DNA of 64,000 nucleotides from Betaproteobacteria bacterium HGW-Betaproteobacteria-7 (lineage in GTDB: Bacteria; Pseudomonadota; Gammaproteobacteria; Burkholderiales; Rhodocyclaceae). The notes under the pieces are model-generated. The model worked only from the letters and a program-made list of their open reading frames with translations. It was not told where the DNA came from and did no database searches. The stretch's first letter is position 1; every line of letters begins with the position of its first letter. Below, piece by piece: positions 28,004 through 38,433 of this stretch. Position numbers and translations under genes: made by a program. The stretch covers positions 1 through 64,000 of the forward strand of contig PHCE01000008.1 in assembly GCA_002840765.1 (NCBI GenBank), given 5' to 3'.

Positions 28004-31000
28004 ATGGAACGGGCTGTACCGGAACAGCAGGGTTTGTACGACCCAGCTAACGAACACGACGCTTGCGGTGTGGGTTTTGTCGCCCATGTCAAAGGCCTGA
28101 AAAATCACGGCATTGTCGAGCAGGGTTTGTTGATCCTGAAAAATCTGGATCATCGCGGTGCCGTCGGTGCCGACCCGTTGCAGGGTGACGGCGCTGGTAT
28201 CCTGATCCAGATTCCGGACCAGTTCTATCGCGAGGAGATGGCCAGGCAGGGCATTAATTTGCCGCCAGCTGGCGAGTACGGCGTCGGTATGGTCTTCCTG
28301 CCGCGTGAAGCCGCTTCCCGTCATGCCTGCGTCGAGGAAATCGAGCGTTCGGTTCAGGCCGAAGGTCAGGTTCTCCTCGGCTGGCGCGATGTCCCGGTCA
28401 ATGACGAGATGCCGATGTCGCCGACGGTCAAGGCCAAGGAGCCGGTGATTCGCCAGGTCTTTGTCGGTCGCGGCCCGGATGTCTTCGTCACCGATGCGCT
28501 GGAGCGCAAGCTGTACATCATTCGCCGCCGTGCTGCCAATGCGATCAAGTCGCTGCATCTCAAGCACGGTCAGGAATTTTACGTCCCGTCCTTCTCGGCC
28601 CGTACGGTGAACTACAAGGGCCTGCTGCTGGCCGACCAGGTTGGTGTCTACTACCTCGACCTGCAGGACAAGCGCACCGTTTCGGCGCTGGCGCTGGTGC
28701 ACCAGCGTTTTTCGACCAACACCTTCCCGACCTGGGATCTCGCGCATCCGTTCCGCTACATCGCCCACAACGGCGAAATCAATACCGTGCGCGGCAACGT
28801 CAACTGGTTCAAGGCGCGCGAGCAGGCGATTTCCTCGCCCATCCTCGGCGATGACCTGAAGAAGGTCTGGCCGCTGCATTATCCTGGCCAGTCGGATTCG
28901 GCAGCATTCGACAATGCGCTGGAACTGCTGGTCATGGGCGGCGGCTATTCGCTGGCTCAGGCGGTCATGCTGATGATCCCGGAAGCCTGGGAAAAGCATT
29001 CGACGATGGACGAGAACCGTCGCGCTTTCTACGAATTCCACGCCGCCATGATGGAGCCGTGGGACGGCCCGGCTGCGGTGGCCTTCACCGACGGTCGCCA
29101 GATCGGCGCGACGCTGGACCGTAACGGCCTGCGTCCGGCCCGCTATCTGGTCACCGACGACGACCTCGTGGTCATGGCCTCGGAATCCGGCGTGCTGCCG
29201 ATTCCGGAGAAGAAGATTGTCAAGAAGTGGCGCCTGCAGCCGGGCAAGATGTTCCTGATCGACATGGAGCAAGGCCGCATCATCGACGACCAGGAACTGA
29301 AGAACTCCCTGGCCAACGCCAAGCCGTACCGCGAGTGGATCGAGAAGATCCGCATCAAACTCGACGAAGTGCCGTCGGCCGACGAACAGTGCGTCGCCTC
29401 CAAGGCGTCCCTGCTCGATCGCCAGCAGGCCTTCGGCTACACCCAGGAAGACATCAAGGTCATCCTCGAGCCGATGGTGCAGAACGGCGAAGAGGCGACC
29501 GGCTCGATGGGCACCGACTCGGCCCTGCCGGTGCTGTCGGCCAAGAACAAGACGCTGTACGCCTACTTCAAGCAGCTGTTCGCCCAGGTGACCAACCCGC
29601 CGATCGACCCGATCCGCGAGGAGCTGGTCATGTCGCTGGTGTCCTTCATCGGCCCCAAGCCGAACCTGCTCAACACCAACGACATCAACCCGCCGATCCG
29701 CCTGGAAGTCTCGCAGCCGGTGCTGACCTGCGCCGAGATCGAAAAGCTGCGCAACATCGAAAAGTACACCTCGGGCAAGTTCCGCTCCTTCGAACTGGAC
29801 ATCTGCTACCCGGTGGCCTGGGGCAAGGACGGCGTTGAAGCCCGCCTCGCCTCGCTGGCGGCCGATGCCGAGGATGCCGTGCGTTCCGGCGCCAACATCC
29901 TGATCGTCTCCGATCGTATGGTCGATGGCGAGCACGTCGCCATTCCGGCGCTGCTGGCCACCTCGGCCATCCACCAGCACCTGGTCAAGCAGGGCCTGCG
30001 TACCAGCACCGGCCTCGTCGTCGAGACCGGTTCGGCGCGGGAAGTGCATCACTTCGCCCTGCTCGGTGGTTACGGTGCCGAAGCTGTGCATCCCTATCTG
30101 GCGCTGGAATCCATCGAAGCGCTGGCCAAGGGTGATGCCGAGAAAGCCGACAAGTACGTCAAGAACTTCATCAAGGCGATCGGCAAGGGCCTGAACAAGG
30201 TCATGTCCAAGATGGGCATCTCGACCTACATGTCCTACACCGGCGCCCAGATCTTCGAAGCCATCGGTCTGCAGAAGGCCTTCGTCGAGAAATATTTCAC
30301 CGGCACACCGTCGAACATCGAGGGCATCGGTGTCTTCGAAGTGGCCGAAGAAGCCATCCGCCTGCATCAGGAAGCCTTCTCCGCCGATCCGGTGCTCGCC
30401 AGCATGCTCGACGCCGGCGGCGAATACGCCTACCGCACCCGTGGCGAAGAGCACATGTGGACGCCGGATTCGATCGCCAAGCTGCAGCACTCGACGCGCT
30501 CCGGCAAGTACGAGACCTACAAGGAGTACGCCGAGCTGATCAACGATCAGTCGAAGCGTCACCTGACGCTGCGCGGCCTGTTCGATTTCAAGCCGCAGGG
30601 CGCGCCGGTGCCGCTCGACGAAGTCGAGTCGGCCAAGGAAATCGTCAAGCGCTTCGCCACCGGCGCCATGTCGCTCGGCTCGATCTCGACCGAGGCGCAC
30701 ACAACGCTGGCGCTGGCCATGAACCGCATCGGCGGCAAGTCGAACACCGGCGAAGGCGGCGAGGATGCCAAGCGCTTCCAGCCGCTGAAGGCCGGCCAGA
30801 AGCTGTCGGAAATCATCGGTGCTTCGCGCATTGAACGTGATTACACCTTCAAGGAAGGCGATTCGCTGCGTTCGGCGATCAAGCAGGTTGCCTCCGGTCG
30901 CTTTGGCGTCACCACTGAATATCTGGTCAATGCCGATCAGATCCAGATCAAGATGGCGCAAGGTGCCAAGCCGGGTGAAGGCGGCCAGCTGCCGGGTCAC

Positions 31001-32641
31001 AAGGTATCCGAGTACATCGGTTTCCTGCGTCACTCGGTGCCGGGTGTCGGCCTGATCTCGCCGCCGCCGCACCACGACATCTACTCGATCGAGGATCTGG
31101 CACAGCTGATCCATGACCTGAAGAATGCCAATGATCGCGCTTCCATCTCGGTCAAGCTGGTTTCCGAAGTCGGTGTCGGCACCGTTGCCGCCGGCGTCGC
31201 CAAGGCCAAGGCTGATCACGTGGTCATTGCCGGTTTCGATGGTGGCACCGGCGCTTCGCCGCAATCGTCGATCAAGCATGCCGGGACGCCGTGGGAACTC
31301 GGTCTGTCCGAAACCCAGCAGACGCTGGTCCTCAACCGCCTGCGCAGCCGTATTCGCGTGCAGGTCGATGGTCAGATGAAGACCGGACGCGACGTCGTTG
31401 TCGGCGCCCTGTTGGGTGCTGACGAATTCGGCTTCGCCACCGCGCCGCTGGTCGTTGGCGGCTGCATCATGATGCGCAAGTGCCACCTGAATACCTGCCC
31501 GGTCGGCGTTGCCACCCAGGATCCAGAGCTGCGCAAGCGCTTCACCGGCCAGCCCGAGCATGTCGTGAACTACTTCTTCTTCGTTGCCGAGGAAGTGCGC
31601 GAGATCATGGCTCAGCTCGGCATCCGCAAGTTCGACGATCTGGTTGGTCGTGCCGACCTGCTCGACACGCGGGCTGGCATCGAGCACTGGAAAGCCAAGG
31701 GACTCGATTTCTCGAAGATTTTCTATCAGCCGGCGGTGCCGGCCGAGGTGCCGCGTCGCCACACCGAGTTCCAGGACCATGGCCTGGAAAAGGCGCTCGA
31801 TCACAAGCTGATCGAGCAGGCCAAGCCGGCGCTGGAGAAGGGGACCAAGGTCCAGATCGAGACCAAGATCATCAACGTGAACCGCACCTGCGGCACCATG
31901 CTCTCGGGCGAAGTTGCCCGCCGCTACGGTCACGCCGGCCTGCCGGATGACACCATCCACATCAAGCTGACCGGCACCGCCGGTCAGGCCTTCGGCGCCT
32001 TCCTGGCCCGTGGCGTGACGCTGGAGCTGACCGGCGAAGGCAATGACTACGTCGGCAAGGGTCTGTCGGGCGGTCGCATCATCATCAAGCCGAGCCCGGA
32101 CTTCCGCGGCGACACCCAGCACAACATCATCTGTGGCAACACCGTGATGTACGGTGCGACCGAGGGTGAATCCTTCTTCGCCGGCGTCGGTGGCGAGCGC
32201 TTCTGCGTCCGCAACTCCGGTGGTACCGCTGTCGTCGAAGGCGTCGGTGACCATGGCTGCGAATACATGACCGGCGGCACCGTGGTTGTCCTGGGTGATA
32301 CCGGACGCAACTTCGCCGCCGGCATGTCGGGCGGCATCGCCTACGTGCTGGACGAGGACGGCAGCTTCAAGCAGCGCTGCAACCTGGCCCAGGTGGCCCT
32401 GGAGAAGGTGCTGCCGGCCAGCCGTCACGCTGCCGGCGAGCCGTTGCACCTCGGCCTGGCCGACGAGACCCAGCTCAAGGAGCTGATCACCCGTCATGTC
32501 GAGTACACCGGCAGCCAGACCGCCAAGAAGCTTCTCGCCAACTGGGATACCAGCCGCGAGAAGTTCGTCAAAGTCTATCCGCACGAATACAAGCGCGCCC
32601 TCACCGAGATGGCCGCTGCTGCGCAGAAGGAGGCCGCATAA
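28004..32641 (+). CDS. gltB: glutamate synthase large subunit
   Basis: NADPH-dependent GOGAT alpha subunit, 1545 residues. The first in-frame start is GTG 28001 directly before ATG 28004; AGGA lies 9 bases before the ATG. A short propeptide precedes the catalytic cysteine in HDACGVGF (Cys21 from the ATG), the glutaminase nucleophile. The central domain and the FMN-binding synthase domain ([48 protein letters not shown]) follow. The 3Fe-4S cysteines are in [14 protein letters not shown], and a GxGxxxG-rich beta-helix ends the protein. It forms the GltBD complex with the next gene. Confidence 0.97.
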   Translation: MERAVPEQQGLYDPANEHDACGVGFVAHVKGLKNHGIVEQGLLILKNLDHRGAVGADPLQGDGAGILIQIPDQFYREEMARQGINLPPAGEYGVGMVFLPREAASRHACVEEIERSVQAEGQVLLGWRDVPVNDEMPMSPTVKAKEPVIRQVFVGRGPDVFVTDALERKLYIIRRRAANAIKSLHLKHGQEFYVPSFSARTVNYKGLLLADQVGVYYLDLQDKRTVSALALVHQRFSTNTFPTWDLAHPFRYIAHNGEINTVRGNVNWFKAREQAISSPILGDDLKKVWPLHYPGQSDSAAFDNALELLVMGGGYSLAQAVMLMIPEAWEKHSTMDENRRAFYEFHAAMMEPWDGPAAVAFTDGRQIGATLDRNGLRPARYLVTDDDLVVMASESGVLPIPEKKIVKKWRLQPGKMFLIDMEQGRIIDDQELKNSLANAKPYREWIEKIRIKLDEVPSADEQCVASKASLLDRQQAFGYTQEDIKVILEPMVQNGEEATGSMGTDSALPVLSAKNKTLYAYFKQLFAQVTNPPIDPIREELVMSLVSFIGPKPNLLNTNDINPPIRLEVSQPVLTCAEIEKLRNIEKYTSGKFRSFELDICYPVAWGKDGVEARLASLAADAEDAVRSGANILIVSDRMVDGEHVAIPALLATSAIHQHLVKQGLRTSTGLVVETGSAREVHHFALLGGYGAEAVHPYLALESIEALAKGDAEKADKYVKNFIKAIGKGLNKVMSKMGISTYMSYTGAQIFEAIGLQKAFVEKYFTGTPSNIEGIGVFEVAEEAIRLHQEAFSADPVLASMLDAGGEYAYRTRGEEHMWTPDSIAKLQHSTRSGKYETYKEYAELINDQSKRHLTLRGLFDFKPQGAPVPLDEVESAKEIVKRFATGAMSLGSISTEAHTTLALAMNRIGGKSNTGEGGEDAKRFQPLKAGQKLSEIIGASRIERDYTFKEGDSLRSAIKQVASGRFGVTTEYLVNADQIQIKMAQGAKPGEGGQLPGHKVSEYIGFLRHSVPGVGLISPPPHHDIYSIEDLAQLIHDLKNANDRASISVKLVSEVGVGTVAAGVAKAKADHVVIAGFDGGTGASPQSSIKHAGTPWELGLSETQQTLVLNRLRSRIRVQVDGQMKTGRDVVVGALLGADEFGFATAPLVVGGCIMMRKCHLNTCPVGVATQDPELRKRFTGQPEHVVNYFFFVAEEVREIMAQLGIRKFDDLVGRADLLDTRAGIEHWKAKGLDFSKIFYQPAVPAEVPRRHTEFQDHGLEKALDHKLIEQAKPALEKGTKVQIETKIINVNRTCGTMLSGEVARRYGHAGLPDDTIHIKLTGTAGQAFGAFLARGVTLELTGEGNDYVGKGLSGGRIIIKPSPDFRGDTQHNIICGNTVMYGATEGESFFAGVGGERFCVRNSGGTAVVEGVGDHGCEYMTGGTVVVLGDTGRNFAAGMSGGIAYVLDEDGSFKQRCNLAQVALEKVLPASRHAAGEPLHLGLADETQLKELITRHVEYTGSQTAKKLLANWDTSREKFVKVYPHEYKRALTEMAAAAQKEAA

Positions 32642-34107
32642 TGGGCAAGCCGACTGGTTTCATGGAATTCGAACGGCTGTCCGAGGCTTACGAGCCGGTG
32701 GAAAGCCGCCTGAAGCACTACAAGGAATTCGTCCACACGCTGTCCGACGAGAACGCCAAGGTTCAGGGCGCCCGTTGCATGGATTGCGGCATTCCGTTCT
32801 GCAACAACGGCTGCCCGGTGAACAACATCATTCCCGACTGGAATGACCTGGTTTACCGCGGTAACTGGCGGCAGGCACTGGAAGTGCTGCATTCGACCAA
32901 CAATTTCCCGGATTTCACCGGTCGCATCTGTCCGGCGCCCTGTGAAGCTGCCTGTACGCTCGGCATCAACGCTGCGCCGGTGGGCATCAAGTCGATCGAG
33001 CACTTCATCATCGACAAGGGCTGGGACATGGGCTGGGTCGTACCGCAGCCGCCGAAGAGCAAGACCGGCAAGAAGGTCGCCATCGTCGGTTCCGGCCCGG
33101 CCGGTCTGGCAGCTGCCCAGCAGCTGGCGCGCGTCGGTCACGACGTGACGGTGTTCGAGAAGAGCGACCGTCTTGGCGGCCTGCTGGCTTACGGCATTCC
33201 CGACTTCAAGATGGAAAAGACCGTCGTCGATCGTCGCGTTGCCCAGATGGAAGCCGAAGGCGTCACCTTCCGCACCAAGGTCGTGGTCGGTGACAAGAAG
33301 GTGCCGGCCGGTATCAACAACGATGCGAGCGATTTCGTCTCGGCCGAGCAGCTGAAGAAGGACTTCGACGCGGTGATCCTCGCCGCCGGTTCGGAAGTGC
33401 CTCGCGATCTGCCGGTGCCGGGCCGCGAACTGAAGGGCATCTACGCCGCGCTGGAATTCCTGATTCCGCAAAACAAGGAAGTCCAGCAAGGCAAGAAGAA
33501 TCCGATCAACGTCAAGGACAAGCACGTCATCGTCATCGGTGGCGGCGATACTGGTTCCGACTGCGTCGGCACCTCCAATCGCCACGGCGCTGCGTCGGTG
33601 TCCCAGTTCGAACTGATGCCGATGCCGCCGGAAGAGGAAAACAAGGCGCTGACGTGGCCGTACTGGCCGTACAAGCTGCGCACCTCGTCGTCGCACGACG
33701 AAGGCTGCAGCCGCGATTTCGCCGTGGCCACCAAGGGCTTCGTCGACGATGGCAAGGGTAACGTCAAGGCACTGAAGGCCGTCCGCCTGGAGTGGAAGGA
33801 CGGCAAGATGAGCGAAATCGCCGGTTCGGAATTCGAACTCCCGTGCGATGCCGCCTTCCTGGCCATGGGCTTCACCAATCCGGTCGGCGGCCTGCTCGAT
33901 GCTTTCGGCGTCGAGAAGGATGCGCGTCAGAACGCCAAGGCGACGACCGATGGCGACGGCTGCTACAAGACCAATGTCGACAAGGTCTATGCCGCCGGCG
34001 ACGTGCGTCGTGGCCAGTCGCTGGTGGTCTGGGCGATCCGCGAAGGTCGCCAGGCCGCCCGTGAGGTGGATGCGTTTCTGATGGGCTCGACGATCCTGCC
34101 GCGCTAA
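32641..34107 (+). CDS. gltD: glutamate synthase small subunit
   Basis: Electron-transfer beta subunit of GOGAT, 488 residues, passing electrons from NADPH through FAD and 4Fe-4S clusters to GltB. The N-terminal cysteines are in [17 protein letters not shown] and [14 protein letters not shown]-binding [11 protein letters not shown] and an NADPH-binding GGGDTGSDC follow. The start shares one base with the gltB stop (TAATG). Confidence 0.97.
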   Translation: MGKPTGFMEFERLSEAYEPVESRLKHYKEFVHTLSDENAKVQGARCMDCGIPFCNNGCPVNNIIPDWNDLVYRGNWRQALEVLHSTNNFPDFTGRICPAPCEAACTLGINAAPVGIKSIEHFIIDKGWDMGWVVPQPPKSKTGKKVAIVGSGPAGLAAAQQLARVGHDVTVFEKSDRLGGLLAYGIPDFKMEKTVVDRRVAQMEAEGVTFRTKVVVGDKKVPAGINNDASDFVSAEQLKKDFDAVILAAGSEVPRDLPVPGRELKGIYAALEFLIPQNKEVQQGKKNPINVKDKHVIVIGGGDTGSDCVGTSNRHGAASVSQFELMPMPPEEENKALTWPYWPYKLRTSSSHDEGCSRDFAVATKGFVDDGKGNVKALKAVRLEWKDGKMSEIAGSEFELPCDAAFLAMGFTNPVGGLLDAFGVEKDARQNAKATTDGDGCYKTNVDKVYAAGDVRRGQSLVVWAIREGRQAAREVDAFLMGSTILPR

Positions 34108-34124
34108 TCGCTGTCCGATCCCGA

Positions 34125-34159
34125 AAGCCCCGCCCGGCGAAAGCCGGCGGGGCTTTTTT
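34125..34159 (+). terminator. terminator of gltBD
   Basis: AGCCCCGCCCGGC pairs with GCCGGCGGGGCT across a GAAA tetraloop, followed by six T residues. Confidence 0.92.
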
Positions 34160-34260
34160 CCTGGCGCGAACAAACATGCCGGATGCCTCGAACCTGCTGG
34201 CCGAAACGTAGTCCAACCAGCACCAGGGCGGTTCTCCTGCGGAATGAAAGGGGACTCGGC

Positions 34261-36351
34261 ATGCGCAGACTCATCTCGCTCAATCCCGCGGTGCGCTGCA
34301 TCGGTGTAGCCAGTGCGCTCGGCGCGCCGGCTGCCGGCTGCGCCAGCGGCCCCGATGTCTTGCGCCGGGCCGGCCTCTGTTCAGTGATTGCCCACAACGG
34401 CCTGGCGGCGACGTGGCCGGTCATGCTGCATCCCGAATTGTCGAGCGGCGCCCTTGGTCACCTGCTCACCGCCGTTGCCGATGCCGCCGAGGCGGCGCTG
34501 CTCGCCGGCGAACGGCCACTGGTCATCGGCGGCGATCATGCGATGGCCGCTGGTACCTGGCGTGGCGTCGGGCGGGCGCTGGGCGAAGCGCCCGGGTTGA
34601 TCTGGATTGACGCCCATCTCGATGCCCATACGCCGGCCAGCAGTCCCTCCGGCAACGCCCACGGGATGCCGCTGGCCGCCTCGTTTGGCCGCGGCGATCC
34701 GCAGATGACCGGGGTTGCCGGCCCGTTGCTTGACCCAGCGCGAACCGTGGTCATCGGCGTGCGCAGCTACGAGCCGGCAGAGGTGGCCTGCCTTGGCGAA
34801 CTTGGCGTGCGCTGGTACGGCATGGAAGAGATTGATGAGCGCGGAATCGAGGAGGTGCTGGCCGAGGCGCGCTGTCTGGTCGGCGACGGCCCGTGGGGCA
34901 TCAGCCTCGATCTCGATGCACTTGATCCGCTGCCGGCGCCGGGCGTGTCGACGCCGGTGGCTGGCGGCCTGATGCCGGAGGAACTGTTGCCGGGACTGCG
35001 CGGCATCCTGCGCGAACGCGACTGCGTTGCCCTGGAAATCGCTGAATACAATCCGTTGGCCGATCCTGACGGCCGCACCGCCCGACTGGTGCTCGAATTG
35101 CTCGACGCCGCCTCGGCGCCCGATGCGACGACGTTGCAACGCTGGGAAGCAGGCTTCGGCGCCAGCAATTACGCGCCGTTGCCGGTGGTCCTCAGCGAAG
35201 GCTGCGGCTGCTGGCTGACCGATGTCGCCGGCCGGCGCTACCTCGACATGATGGCCGCCTATTCGGCCACCAGTTTCGGCCACGGCCATCCGCGCCTGCT
35301 GGCGACGCTGGTCGATCAGGGCGGGCGTCTGGCGGTGACCTCGCGCGCCTTTTCCAACGACCGTCTGCCCTTGTTGCTGCGTCGCCTGTCGCTGCTCACC
35401 GGCTACGAGCGGGTGCTGCCGGTCAATACCGGCCTGGAGGCCGTCGAGACGGCGCTCAAGGCGGCACGCAAGTGGGCCTACAAGGTCAAAGGGGTGCCCG
35501 AAGGCAAGGCCGAGATCATCGCCTGTGCTGGCAATTTCCATGGCCGCTCGCTTGGCATCGTCGGCTTGTCGACCGAAGCTCAGTACCGCGACGGCTTCGG
35601 CCCCTTCCTGCCCGGCCTGAAGACCGTGCCCTTCGGCGATGCCCGGGCGCTGGCCGCGGCCATCACGCCGCATACCGCCGCCTTCCTGGTTGAGCCGATC
35701 CAGGGCGAGGCCGGCATCATCCTGCCGCCAAACGGCTACCTGGCCGCTTGCGCGGCCATCTGCAAGCGCCATGACGTGCTGTTGATCGTCGATGAAGTGC
35801 AGACTGGCCTCGGCCGGACCGGCAAGCTGCTGGCTTGCCAGCACGAGCCGGTCAGACCCGATGGTTTGATCCTCGGCAAGGCGCTGGGCGGCGGCCTGCT
35901 GCCGGTTTCTGCCTTCCTCGCCGACGACCGGGTGATGTGCGTGTTCACGCCGGGCGATCACGGCTCGACCTTCGGCGGCAATCCGCTGGCTGCCGCCGTC
36001 GCGCTGTCCGCCCTCGACGTGCTCGAGGAAGAAGGCCTGATCGAAAATTCCCGCCGCCTTGGCGAACTTTTACTCGCCCGGCTGCACCAAGTGGCAGAGG
36101 GTATGTCGATCATCAAAGCGGTTCGAGGTCGTGGCCTGTTCGCCGGAATCGAGCTGGATCCGCAGCGGGTCGACGTCGCGGAGGTGGTCCTGGCCTTGCT
36201 GGACAACGGTGTGCTGACCCGGGAAACGCATGGCACCGTGCTGCGTCTGGCGCCGCCGCTGGTGATCAGCAAAGAAGAACTGGAATGGGGCCTCGAGCGT
36301 ATCGCCGGGGTGTTGCAGAACTTTAGCGGCCGCCCGCGTCTGGTGGCCTGA
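34261..36351 (+). CDS. fused arginase - ornithine aminotransferase
   Basis: A single 696-residue protein with two enzymes. Residues 1 to about 285 are a ureohydrolase with every Mn-ligand motif: His93 in GGDHAMA, Asp117/His119/Asp121 in DAHLDAHTP, Asp217/Asp219 in SLDLDALDP, plus GNAHGMPL as in arginases. From about residue 295 the protein is a class III aminotransferase of the ornithine type (SNYAPLPVVLSEG, DMMAAYSATSFGHGHP, LLIVDEVQTGLGRTG, PLP lysine at about residue 540 in LILGKALGGG). Together they would convert arginine to urea plus ornithine, then ornithine and 2-oxoglutarate to glutamate semialdehyde and glutamate. Both halves look intact. The linker is short and there is no frameshift. 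Start ATG 34261 follows AAAGGGG. Arginase rather than agmatinase is inferred from motifs and the partner. Confidence 0.9.
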   Translation: MRRLISLNPAVRCIGVASALGAPAAGCASGPDVLRRAGLCSVIAHNGLAATWPVMLHPELSSGALGHLLTAVADAAEAALLAGERPLVIGGDHAMAAGTWRGVGRALGEAPGLIWIDAHLDAHTPASSPSGNAHGMPLAASFGRGDPQMTGVAGPLLDPARTVVIGVRSYEPAEVACLGELGVRWYGMEEIDERGIEEVLAEARCLVGDGPWGISLDLDALDPLPAPGVSTPVAGGLMPEELLPGLRGILRERDCVALEIAEYNPLADPDGRTARLVLELLDAASAPDATTLQRWEAGFGASNYAPLPVVLSEGCGCWLTDVAGRRYLDMMAAYSATSFGHGHPRLLATLVDQGGRLAVTSRAFSNDRLPLLLRRLSLLTGYERVLPVNTGLEAVETALKAARKWAYKVKGVPEGKAEIIACAGNFHGRSLGIVGLSTEAQYRDGFGPFLPGLKTVPFGDARALAAAITPHTAAFLVEPIQGEAGIILPPNGYLAACAAICKRHDVLLIVDEVQTGLGRTGKLLACQHEPVRPDGLILGKALGGGLLPVSAFLADDRVMCVFTPGDHGSTFGGNPLAAAVALSALDVLEEEGLIENSRRLGELLLARLHQVAEGMSIIKAVRGRGLFAGIELDPQRVDVAEVVLALLDNGVLTRETHGTVLRLAPPLVISKEELEWGLERIAGVLQNFSGRPRLVA

Positions 36352-36432
36352 AGCAGACAGGCGGCCGAGAGAGCCGCCGGGAAAGAAAAGGGAGCACCGC
36401 CGAATAGTCGGAGTCAACTCAAGGAGGCAGTC

Positions 36433-38355
36433 ATGTCGATTTTCGCCCGCTACCAGAGCCGCTACGAAGCGCTCCAGGAAGAGGAATTGTCAGTCCAGGA
36501 ATATCTGGAACTCTGCAAGACCGACAAGACGGCCTATGCCAGCGTTGCTGAGCGCATGCTGCTGGCCATCGGCGAGCCGGAACTGGTCGATACGCGCAGC
36601 GATCCGCGCCTGTCGCGCATCTTCGCCAACAAGATGTTGCGGCTCTATCCCGCTTTCCGCGAGTTTTACGGCATGGAGGAGGTGATCGAGCACATCGTCT
36701 CCTACTTCCGCCACGCGGCGCAGGGCCTGGAGGAGAAGAAGCAGATCCTCTACCTGCTCGGTCCGGTCGGCGGTGGCAAATCCTCGCTGGCTGAGCGCCT
36801 GAAGTATCTGATCGAGAAGGTGCCGTTCTATGCGATCAAGGGCTCGCCGGTGCACGAATCGCCGCTCGGCCTGTTCAATATCAATGAGGACGGGCCGATT
36901 CTCGAAGAGGACTACGGCATTCCGCGCCGTTACCTCGGCACCGTCATGAGCCCGTGGGCGGTCAAGCGACTGCAGGAATTCGGCGGCGACATCGCCCGCT
37001 TCAGGGTGGTCAAGCTGCACCCGTCGGTCTTGTCGCAGATTGCCGTGTCGAAGACCGAACCGGGCGACGAGAACAACCAGGACATCTCCTCGCTGGTCGG
37101 CAAGATCGACATCCGCAAGCTGGAAACCTATTCGCAGAACGACCCGGACGCCTACTCCTACTCCGGCGGCCTGTGCCTGGCCAACCGCGGCGTGCTCGAA
37201 TTCGTCGAAATGTTCAAGGCGCCGATCAAGGTCCTGCACCCATTGCTGACAGCGACCCAGGAGCAGAACTACAAGGGCACCGAAGGTTTCGGCGCCATTC
37301 CCTTCGACGGCATGGTGCTCGCCCACTCCAACGAGGCCGAGTGGCTGACCTTCAAGAACAACCGCAACAACGAGGCCTTCCTTGACCGCATCTACATCGT
37401 CAAGGTGCCGTACTGCCTGCGCGTCACCGACGAGATGCATATCTACGAAAAGCTGATGGCCAACTCCTCGCTGTCCAAGGCGCCGTGCGCGCCGGACACG
37501 CTGCGCATGATGGCCCAGTTCTCCAGCCTGTCGCGTCTGAAGGAGCCGGAGAACTCCAGCATCTACAGCAAGATGCGCATCTACGACGGCGAGAATCTCA
37601 AGGACACCGATCCGAAGGCCAAGAGCTACCAGGAATACCGCGACTTCGCCGGCGTCGACGAGGGCATGAACGGGTTGTCCACGCGCTTCGCCTTCAAGAT
37701 CCTGTCCAAGGTCTTCAACTTCGACCACCGCGAGGTGGCGGCCAATCCGGTGCACCTGATGTATGTGTTGGAACAGCAGATCGAGCAGGAACAGTTCCCG
37801 CCGGAAATCGAAGACCGCTACATGCGTTACCTGAAGGAATTCCTCAGCCCACGCTACGCCGAGTTCATCGGCAAGGAAATCCAGACGGCCTACCTGGAAA
37901 GCTACTCGGAATACGGCCAGAACATCTTCGACCGCTACGTCACTTACGCCGATTTCTGGATCCAGGACCAGGAATTCCGCGATCCGAACACCGGCGAGAT
38001 GCTCGACCGTGGGGCCTTGAACGACGAGCTGGAAAAGATCGAGAAGCCGGCCGGCATCAGCAATCCGAAGGACTTCCGCAACGAGGTGGTCAACTTCGTG
38101 CTGCGCGCCCGGGCCAAGCACGATGGCAAGAACCCGGCGTGGACCTCCTACGAGAAACTGCGGGCGGTGATCGAGAAGAAGATGTTCTCCAACACCGAGG
38201 AGCTGCTGCCAGTGATTTCCTTCAACACCAAAGCCAGCGCCGACGAACAGAAAAAGCACCAGGACTTCGTCGAGCGGATGATTACCAAGGGCTACACGGA
38301 GAAACAGGTGCGCCTGCTGTGCGAATGGTATCTGCGGGTGAGGAAGAGTTCTTGA
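36433..38355 (+). CDS. prkA: PrkA family serine protein kinase
   Basis: A 640-residue AAA-type protein kinase (PrkA/YeaG). The AAA core is N-terminal with Walker A LGPVGGGKSSLAERL, and the C-terminal half is the PrkA kinase-like region. YeaG is induced by nitrogen starvation and stationary phase in enterobacteria. It is followed by yeaH and spoVR homologues, the usual three-gene cluster, and preceded by the arginase-aminotransferase fusion with an 81-base gap that holds a GGCGGC/GCCGCC hairpin (36360-36378). Good AAGGAGG ribosome site. Confidence 0.95.
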   Translation: MSIFARYQSRYEALQEEELSVQEYLELCKTDKTAYASVAERMLLAIGEPELVDTRSDPRLSRIFANKMLRLYPAFREFYGMEEVIEHIVSYFRHAAQGLEEKKQILYLLGPVGGGKSSLAERLKYLIEKVPFYAIKGSPVHESPLGLFNINEDGPILEEDYGIPRRYLGTVMSPWAVKRLQEFGGDIARFRVVKLHPSVLSQIAVSKTEPGDENNQDISSLVGKIDIRKLETYSQNDPDAYSYSGGLCLANRGVLEFVEMFKAPIKVLHPLLTATQEQNYKGTEGFGAIPFDGMVLAHSNEAEWLTFKNNRNNEAFLDRIYIVKVPYCLRVTDEMHIYEKLMANSSLSKAPCAPDTLRMMAQFSSLSRLKEPENSSIYSKMRIYDGENLKDTDPKAKSYQEYRDFAGVDEGMNGLSTRFAFKILSKVFNFDHREVAANPVHLMYVLEQQIEQEQFPPEIEDRYMRYLKEFLSPRYAEFIGKEIQTAYLESYSEYGQNIFDRYVTYADFWIQDQEFRDPNTGEMLDRGALNDELEKIEKPAGISNPKDFRNEVVNFVLRARAKHDGKNPAWTSYEKLRAVIEKKMFSNTEELLPVISFNTKASADEQKKHQDFVERMITKGYTEKQVRLLCEWYLRVRKSS

Positions 38356-38358
38356 GAG

Positions 38359-38418
38359 CAGGATCGAGGATCGAGGGGGTGAGGATCGCTCGATCCTGGA
38401 TCCTGACAACTCGATCCT
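38359..38418. repeat. GGATCGAG repeats forming a long hairpin
   Basis: In the 78-base gap between prkA and yeaH, the 17-base arms at 38359-38375 and 38389-38405 are complementary with one mismatch, around a 13-base loop. They are built of GGATCGAG units in direct and inverted orientation. A further CTCGATCCT lies at 38410-38418. There is no T run. The layout is REP-like and it may shape the ratio of kinase to YeaH mRNA. Confidence 0.75.
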
Positions 38419-38433
38419 AACCAGGGAGTTTCC

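Noticed and set aside
27983..32584. A 1533-codon open frame on the minus strand opposite gltB
   Set aside because: It is the mirror of gltB codon bias in GC-rich DNA. Its translation is repetitive Asp/Val/Gly/Leu/His text without any domain, and gltB is unmistakable on the plus strand.
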